Shown: in pieces, positions 4,812 through 8,162 of the stretch
How the letters are laid out: each line of letters starts with the position of its first letter
Position numbering within the stretch: position 1 is the stretch's first letter
Assembly: GCA_013041995.1 (NCBI GenBank)
Contig: JABDRA010000388.1
Location: 1-8,162 of the forward strand
DNA length: 8,162 bases
DNA from: Anderseniella sp.
GTDB taxonomy: Bacteria; Pseudomonadota; Alphaproteobacteria; Rhizobiales; Aestuariivirgaceae
Direction of reading: 5' to 3'
Notes under the pieces: generated by a model
What the model was told of the DNA's origin: nothing
Databases searched by the model: none
The model's input: the letters and a program-made list of their open reading frames with translations, nothing else
Translations under genes and position numbers: made by a program

Positions 4812-6772
4812 CACCTCTTGCCGCAGAAGCGATGGAAGGTGCCTGGCTTGGCATGTCCGTAGCAGGCGTCTTTGTGTGCGTGATGCCGTGGGTGCGCCGC
4901 AACACATGGCATCATTTGCCGTTGATTGCCCTCACGATTATTCTGGTGCTTCGCTACATGATCTGGCGACTGACGGACACGTTGCCACCTGTCGAGGAAA
5001 GCGCCAACTTTGTTACGGGCCTTGTGTTTCTCACGATTGAGTCGCTGGCGCTTGTGAGTACCTTGTTCACGCTGGTCGTTTTGACCCGGTCAAGCGACCG
5101 CACCAGGGAAGTTGGCTGGCGGCTGCCCAAACTGAAAGCCGAGCCCAATCCCCCGCTCGTGGACATGTTCATCTGCACATACAATGAAGAGCGCACCATT
5201 CTTGAGCGCACCATCGTCGGATCGCTGTCGATTGATTATCCCAATTTCCGGGTGTGGGTGCTTGATGATGGCCGCAGGGACTGGTTGCGGGATCTGTGTG
5301 TTTTGCACGGCTGCAACTATCTCACACGTCCGGACAACAGCCATGCCAAGGCCGGAAACATCAATCACGCTCTGAAGCAGATTGCGGCCCTGCCCGAAGT
5401 GCCGGAATTCATTTCCATACTTGATGCAGATTTTGTACCGGCCAGCCAGTTTCTCTGGCGCACTGTCAGTCTGATGCAGGACGAGAATACCGGTCTCGTT
5501 CAGACGCCGCAACATTTCGTCAATCCTGACCCGATTCAGTCCAATCTGATGACGACGTCATCGTGGCCGGATGAGCAGCGTTTTTTCTTTGACGTCATTA
5601 TGCCGGCCAAGGATGCATGGGGTGCTTCGTTCTGTTGCGGCACCTCATCGCTGATGCGTTACAAAGCCTTGATGGATATAGGTGGCTTTCCCACAGACAG
5701 CGTCACCGAAGATTATCTCCTGACGTTGCGCCTGTCGAAGAAGGGCCTCCGGACCGTGTTCTTGAACGAGCGCCTGTCGATGGGGCTCGCGGCGGAAGGT
5801 TTGCAGGAATATCTGGTCCAGCGCGGCAGGTGGTGTCTTGGCTTCATTCAGATTTTCATGGGCCCTGACGGGCCGTTCAACGTCAGGAATGGGCCTGCGC
5901 TGCCCCACCGTTTGGCACTGCTTGAGACATTTCTCTACTGGTTTGCCAGCCATGCCTTCAGAATGCTCGGATTGATTGTCCCGATCCTCTACCTGCTGTT
6001 CGATATTCGTGCGGTAGACGTCAGCCTTGCTGACGGCTTGTCCTATTTCCTGCCGTCCTACGTGGCGCAGATTGTCGTCATATCCTGGCTGTCGGGAAAA
6101 CGGGTCCTGCCGGTTATGACGGACGTGACCCAGCTGATTGCTGCACCTACAGTTCTGAAAGCCTGTGTGGCCGGCATTCTTCAACCCAAGGGACACAAGT
6201 TCAAGGTGACGGCCAAGGGAGGGGACCGCAGTCACATCCTGGTGCAATGGAATCTGTTGTGGGTGTTTGCCGGACTGATGGCGCTCACGATTATTGGCGT
6301 GATCCTGAACTTCGTCATCGATGCTGATCGCTCGCTGCAGACCACGAGTTCCGTGGCCTTGTTCTGGAGTTGGTACAACATAATCATACTGTTTCTGGCG
6401 TGCATGGCATGTATTGAGCAGCCGCGTTTCAGAACCAATGAGCGGCTGTCTTCAACCAAAGCTCTGGAGCTATCGGTTAATGGAAAGAGAACTCGGCGCC
6501 GGGTCATGGATTGTTCTGTCGGTGGTGCACGGTTTGCCGGCAGTTCGCCCGGACCGGTTGGCAGCGATATTGTTTTGCACATGATTGGACAGGACGTATG
6601 CGCTGAGATCGTGCGGACATTGCCCGGGGGGTTTGCCGTGAAGGTCGCAGACACGACGCAAGCCTATGGCGCCATGGTGAATTTTGTCTATTCAGGGGAT
6701 CACTCGGCAAACATTGATATCGTCAAACCTGTTCTCGTTGCCAAGCACGTGTTTTCGCGGATGTTCGGTTAG
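4808..6772 (+). CDS. Processive GT2 beta-glycan synthase with C-terminal PilZ domain (BgsA-like)
   Basis: Starting at the ATG overlapping the adaptor's stop, the product has 654 residues; the frame stays open upstream to 4736, but coupling favours 4808. Membrane segments lie near 11-28, 36-53 and 66-92. A cytoplasmic family 2 glycosyltransferase domain follows with all processive-synthase motifs: DDG (153-155), DAD (206-208), TED (300-302) and QRGRW (338-342, the QxxRW motif). Four further membrane segments follow. The C-terminus carries both c-di-GMP-binding motifs of PilZ, RTNER (542-546, RxxxR) and DCSVGG (568-573, DxSxxG). The enzyme should polymerise a nucleotide sugar, probably UDP-glucose, while threading the chain through the membrane, with c-di-GMP as activator. 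No BcsB, BcsC or BcsZ genes are adjacent, which argues against cellulose. S. meliloti BgsA (mixed-linkage beta-glucan) is the closest model I know; curdlan or another beta-glucan is possible. Confidence 0.92.
   Translation: MTPLAAEAMEGAWLGMSVAGVFVCVMPWVRRNTWHHLPLIALTIILVLRYMIWRLTDTLPPVEESANFVTGLVFLTIESLALVSTLFTLVVLTRSSDRTREVGWRLPKLKAEPNPPLVDMFICTYNEERTILERTIVGSLSIDYPNFRVWVLDDGRRDWLRDLCVLHGCNYLTRPDNSHAKAGNINHALKQIAALPEVPEFISILDADFVPASQFLWRTVSLMQDENTGLVQTPQHFVNPDPIQSNLMTTSSWPDEQRFFFDVIMPAKDAWGASFCCGTSSLMRYKALMDIGGFPTDSVTEDYLLTLRLSKKGLRTVFLNERLSMGLAAEGLQEYLVQRGRWCLGFIQIFMGPDGPFNVRNGPALPHRLALLETFLYWFASHAFRMLGLIVPILYLLFDIRAVDVSLADGLSYFLPSYVAQIVVISWLSGKRVLPVMTDVTQLIAAPTVLKACVAGILQPKGHKFKVTAKGGDRSHILVQWNLLWVFAGLMALTIIGVILNFVIDADRSLQTTSSVALFWSWYNIIILFLACMACIEQPRFRTNERLSSTKALELSVNGKRTRRRVMDCSVGGARFAGSSPGPVGSDIVLHMIGQDVCAEIVRTLPGGFAVKVADTTQAYGAMVNFVYSGDHSANIDIVKPVLVAKHVFSRMFG
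6425..6526 (+). other. PilZ c-di-GMP-binding motif region within the synthase
   Basis: This stretch encodes residues 540-573 of the synthase. RTNER supplies the two arginines of the RxxxR switch and, after 21 residues, DCSVGG supplies the DxSxxG motif. Spacing and order match PilZ domains of BcsA-type synthases, where c-di-GMP binding frees the gating loop near QxxRW. A basic patch (GKRTRRR) directly precedes the second motif. Confidence 0.8.
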
Positions 6773-6791
6773 TGCGAGATGAGCTTAGATT

Positions 6792-6895
6792 GGATCATGT
6801 CCGCGTGGCGCGCTCAGGGCTCGCCAAGGCGGGGGTCAGCGAACAGGCCTATGAATGTGGCATCCACTGGCCGTATCAGCGCCGTCGGCGTGTGA
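6792..6895 (+). pseudogene. Asparaginase (PF06089) remnant with internal deletion
   Basis: Positions 6794-6874 translate to a 27-residue segment (DHVRVARSGL through CGIHWP) that matches residues 85-111 of the asparaginase at 2009-3007 with three differences. At DNA level 72 of 81 bases agree by my alignment. Directly after, in the +1 frame, GGC at 6869 starts GRISAVGV and a TGA stop (6893-6895), matching the intact enzyme's C-terminus GHISAVGIQ. The roughly 210 codons between are missing. Both parent segments contain GGCC at the junction, so the deletion probably joined at that short identity and shifted the frame. The first 84 codons are also absent. No function is expected. It ends four bases before the XRE stop and follows the synthase stop by 19 bases. 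Confidence 0.88.
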
Positions 6896-6899
6896 ACGC

Positions 6900-7673
6900 C
6901 TAACCTGGCTGCATGATGGCAAGCAGCGCGTCGCGCGTCGCGTCGTCTGCGGGAAACATCATCTCGATTTTCAGTTCAGCAACCGCGATGTCTTCCGGCG
7001 TTCCGAACTGGGCCAGCGTCGAAAAGAACGACAAGGTGGCTGTGCCTGCGCGATAGCGCGCCGGGATGACAGCGGGCAGCGTACCATTGACGCCGTGTGA
7101 GCCGGGACCGAGCACTCGGGTCAATTGCGACACGGCGGTGTCCAGTACTGCATCGCCGCCCAGATGGGCGCTTTCAGTGCGCAACCGGACCGCCATGTGC
7201 TGCAGGACTTCCCGCCAGTTTTCGAGCGCCGATGACATCAGATCCATATCCATCATGGCGTCGAGCAGGCTGTCCCCCTCGGCAAGCCCGATACCGCCAA
7301 GCAGGAATGTGGCCGATGCATTCGCCTTCACCACGCGCCAGTGCTTGTCCAGCGCAAATGCCGGAAACGGGTCGTGGCGCTCCAGGGTCCAGTCAACCGC
7401 TGCGCGGACATGGGCCATATCATCATCACTCAACTCACGACGCCGGTAGGCCGGTGCGAACCCCGCCGCACCCAGAAAGGCGTTTCGGGCAGAATGCGGC
7501 ACTTCAAGCGTTTCGCACAACTGCATGGCCATCGACTGGCTCGGCCGGGCGCGTCCGGTTTCCAGAAATGAAATATGCCGCGCCGAGACATTGGCGGTAA
7601 GCCCGAGATCAAGCTGGCTCATCCGGCGCTGTCCGCGCCATTGCCTGAGTGCCGTGCCGAAAGTGTTCTGCAT
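6900..7673 (-). CDS. XRE-family transcriptional regulator with MmyB-like C-terminal domain
   Basis: The 257-residue product begins with a classic helix-turn-helix of the XRE/Cro type (residues about 5-62), including LRQWRGQRRMSQLDLG and the ISFLETGRARPS ending typical of this group. The rest (about 85-257) resembles the MmyB-like ligand-binding domain, with FPAFALDKHWRVVKAN at its start; these regulators probably sense small hydrophobic ligands. The ATG at 7673 is chosen because AGGGA lies seven bases upstream. An in-frame TTG at 7679 would lie only one base after that site. The gene is divergent from the membrane protein at 7814, with a palindrome between them, so it probably controls itself and that neighbour. 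It converges on the polysaccharide pair with the asparaginase remnant between. Confidence 0.92.
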   Translation of the reverse strand: MQNTFGTALRQWRGQRRMSQLDLGLTANVSARHISFLETGRARPSQSMAMQLCETLEVPHSARNAFLGAAGFAPAYRRRELSDDDMAHVRAAVDWTLERHDPFPAFALDKHWRVVKANASATFLLGGIGLAEGDSLLDAMMDMDLMSSALENWREVLQHMAVRLRTESAHLGGDAVLDTAVSQLTRVLGPGSHGVNGTLPAVIPARYRAGTATLSFFSTLAQFGTPEDIAVAELKIEMMFPADDATRDALLAIMQPG

Positions 7674-7813
7674 GACCAAATCCCTGTTTCAGACGATTGG
7701 TTTCATCTTACAGGCAAGCTGTGACCGAAAACACTTACCTCGCAGGTAATTGAACAGGTGCAGAATTGAACCTAGTCAGAAGTACACATACAACGCATTG
7801 AGGAGACAAGACA
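7674..7813. promoter_or_regulatory. Divergent promoter region between the XRE regulator and the membrane protein
   Basis: The 140 bases between the divergent start codons must hold both promoters. On the minus strand TAAGAT preceded by TG (around 7703-7710) is a possible -10 box for the regulator. On the plus strand TTGAAC at 7751-7756 is a possible -35 box, but its 17-base partner TAGTCA is poor. The palindrome at 7735-7749 and a weaker ACAG-N5-CTGT repeat (7710-7722) are candidate operators. GAGGAG at 7800-7805 is a strong ribosome site for the gene at 7814. Confidence 0.5.
7735..7749. promoter_or_regulatory. Perfect 6-3-6 palindrome, candidate operator of the XRE regulator
   Basis: TTACCT-CGC-AGGTAA is a perfect inverted repeat with a three-base centre. 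It extends outward, after one mismatch, by CA on the left and TG on the right (7732-7752). It sits about 60 bases before the regulator start and 65 before the membrane protein start, so one site could control both. A dimeric XRE protein would suit it. Confidence 0.5.
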
Positions 7814-8162
7814 ATGCAACAACAAGCAACACTGCGCTGGCTGAAATTCGCCTGCCTGTCTGTCATCGGCTTTGGTCTGCTGGGTGTGCTGGCTGCCGTT
7901 CCGGCCCTGTCGGGCGCAACCAGGTTTTTCGTTGATCTGGCGTTCTGGCCGGTCGACGGTGCGCCTGGCACGCCAACACCTGAAAGCAACCTGCTGTGGG
8001 CGATCCTGAACGGGATCTTGGTCGGCTGGGGTGTGCTTTTGTGGCAGGTCACCACAAGGGTCTATGCCACCACACCTGACGTCGGACGCAGCATGATCCT
8101 GACCAGTGTCGGCATCTGGTTTGTCGTCGACAGTGCAGGGTCAATCGCCGCTGGTGCCCCGG
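7814..8162 (+). CDS. Conserved-looking small membrane protein of unknown function (3' partial)
   Basis: The frame opens at an ATG eight bases after a strong GAGGAG site and runs off the right edge after 116 codons. The first helix (about residues 8-34, LKFACLSVIGFGLLGVLAAV) could be a membrane anchor. A loop with FWPVDGAPGTPTPES follows. A second hydrophobic segment is near 59-75 (AILNGILVGWGVLLW) and a third near 90-110 (MILTSVGIWFVVDSAG). The sequence ends in GSIAAGAP, a pattern I associate with unnamed alphaproteobacterial membrane proteins of about 130-140 residues. I cannot assign a function. The divergent XRE regulator is its likely controller. Confidence 0.8.
   Translation, partial: MQQQATLRWLKFACLSVIGFGLLGVLAAVPALSGATRFFVDLAFWPVDGAPGTPTPESNLLWAILNGILVGWGVLLWQVTTRVYATTPDVGRSMILTSVGIWFVVDSAGSIAAGAP

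Noticed and set aside
4808..6772. Cellulose synthase BcsA
   Set aside because: The GT2 and PilZ motifs are shared, but the protein is shorter than usual BcsA and its partner is an HlyD-like adaptor rather than BcsB; no bcs genes are nearby. Cellulose is not excluded, only less likely.
6855..7100. Plus-strand frame of 81 codons across the remnant and the XRE 3' end
   Set aside because: It lies mostly antisense to the well-supported XRE gene and has no recognisable features.
7674..7679. TTG start for the XRE regulator, adding two residues
   Set aside because: The AGGGA ribosome site would be only one base from the TTG but is seven bases from the ATG at 7673.
1..8162. CRISPR array, IS element or complete prophage
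   Set aside because: No regularly spaced repeats, transposase motif, terminal inverted repeats or phage structural genes were seen on either strand.

Overview
The window looks like the chromosome of an alphaproteobacterium, probably Hyphomicrobiales (Rhizobiales) or a near relative. The reasons are a Rhizobium etli-type (PF06089) asparaginase, a two-gene HlyD-like/GT2-PilZ locus resembling Sinorhizobium bgsBA, a MmyB-type XRE regulator, and genomically encoded CCA ends on both tRNAs. Most genes are GC-rich. The left edge and the gap before the HlyD-like gene are clearly richer in A+T. No species can be named from sequence alone.

Layout: (1) 1-397 holds the 3' end of a gene whose product resembles the C-terminal winged helix of Fic-family proteins, then a gene-free gap. 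(2) 398-700 holds a tRNA-Pro(CGG) on the minus strand, with a good promoter and a possible terminator, then a tRNA-Gln(TTG) on the plus strand. The tRNA-Pro has a C-C mismatch where the near-universal G53-C61 pair should be. Its 3' end faces the A+T-rich accessory-looking side, as expected for an integration site. (3) 744-3007 is a two-gene unit with an ATGA overlap: an MFS transporter and an asparaginase, plausibly uptake and hydrolysis of one amide compound. (4) 3008-3290 is an A+T-rich leader with short direct repeats. (5) 3291-6772 is another ATGA-coupled pair: an inner-membrane HlyD-like adaptor and a processive GT2 synthase ending in a PilZ domain, so probably a c-di-GMP-controlled beta-glucan exopolysaccharide synthase and its export partner. 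(6) 6792-6895 is a decayed second copy of the asparaginase gene: codons 85-111 joined out of frame to the last codons at a GGCC shared by both parts. (7) 6900-7673 is an XRE/MmyB regulator on the minus strand. It is divergent from a membrane protein cut by the window edge (7814-8162), and a perfect 6-3-6 palindrome lies between them.

The most notable points are the exopolysaccharide pair flanked by an intact asparaginase gene and a same-orientation asparaginase remnant, the synthase's PilZ motifs, and the abnormal tRNA-Pro T stem beside a probable island edge. No CRISPR array, IS element or complete mobile element is visible.
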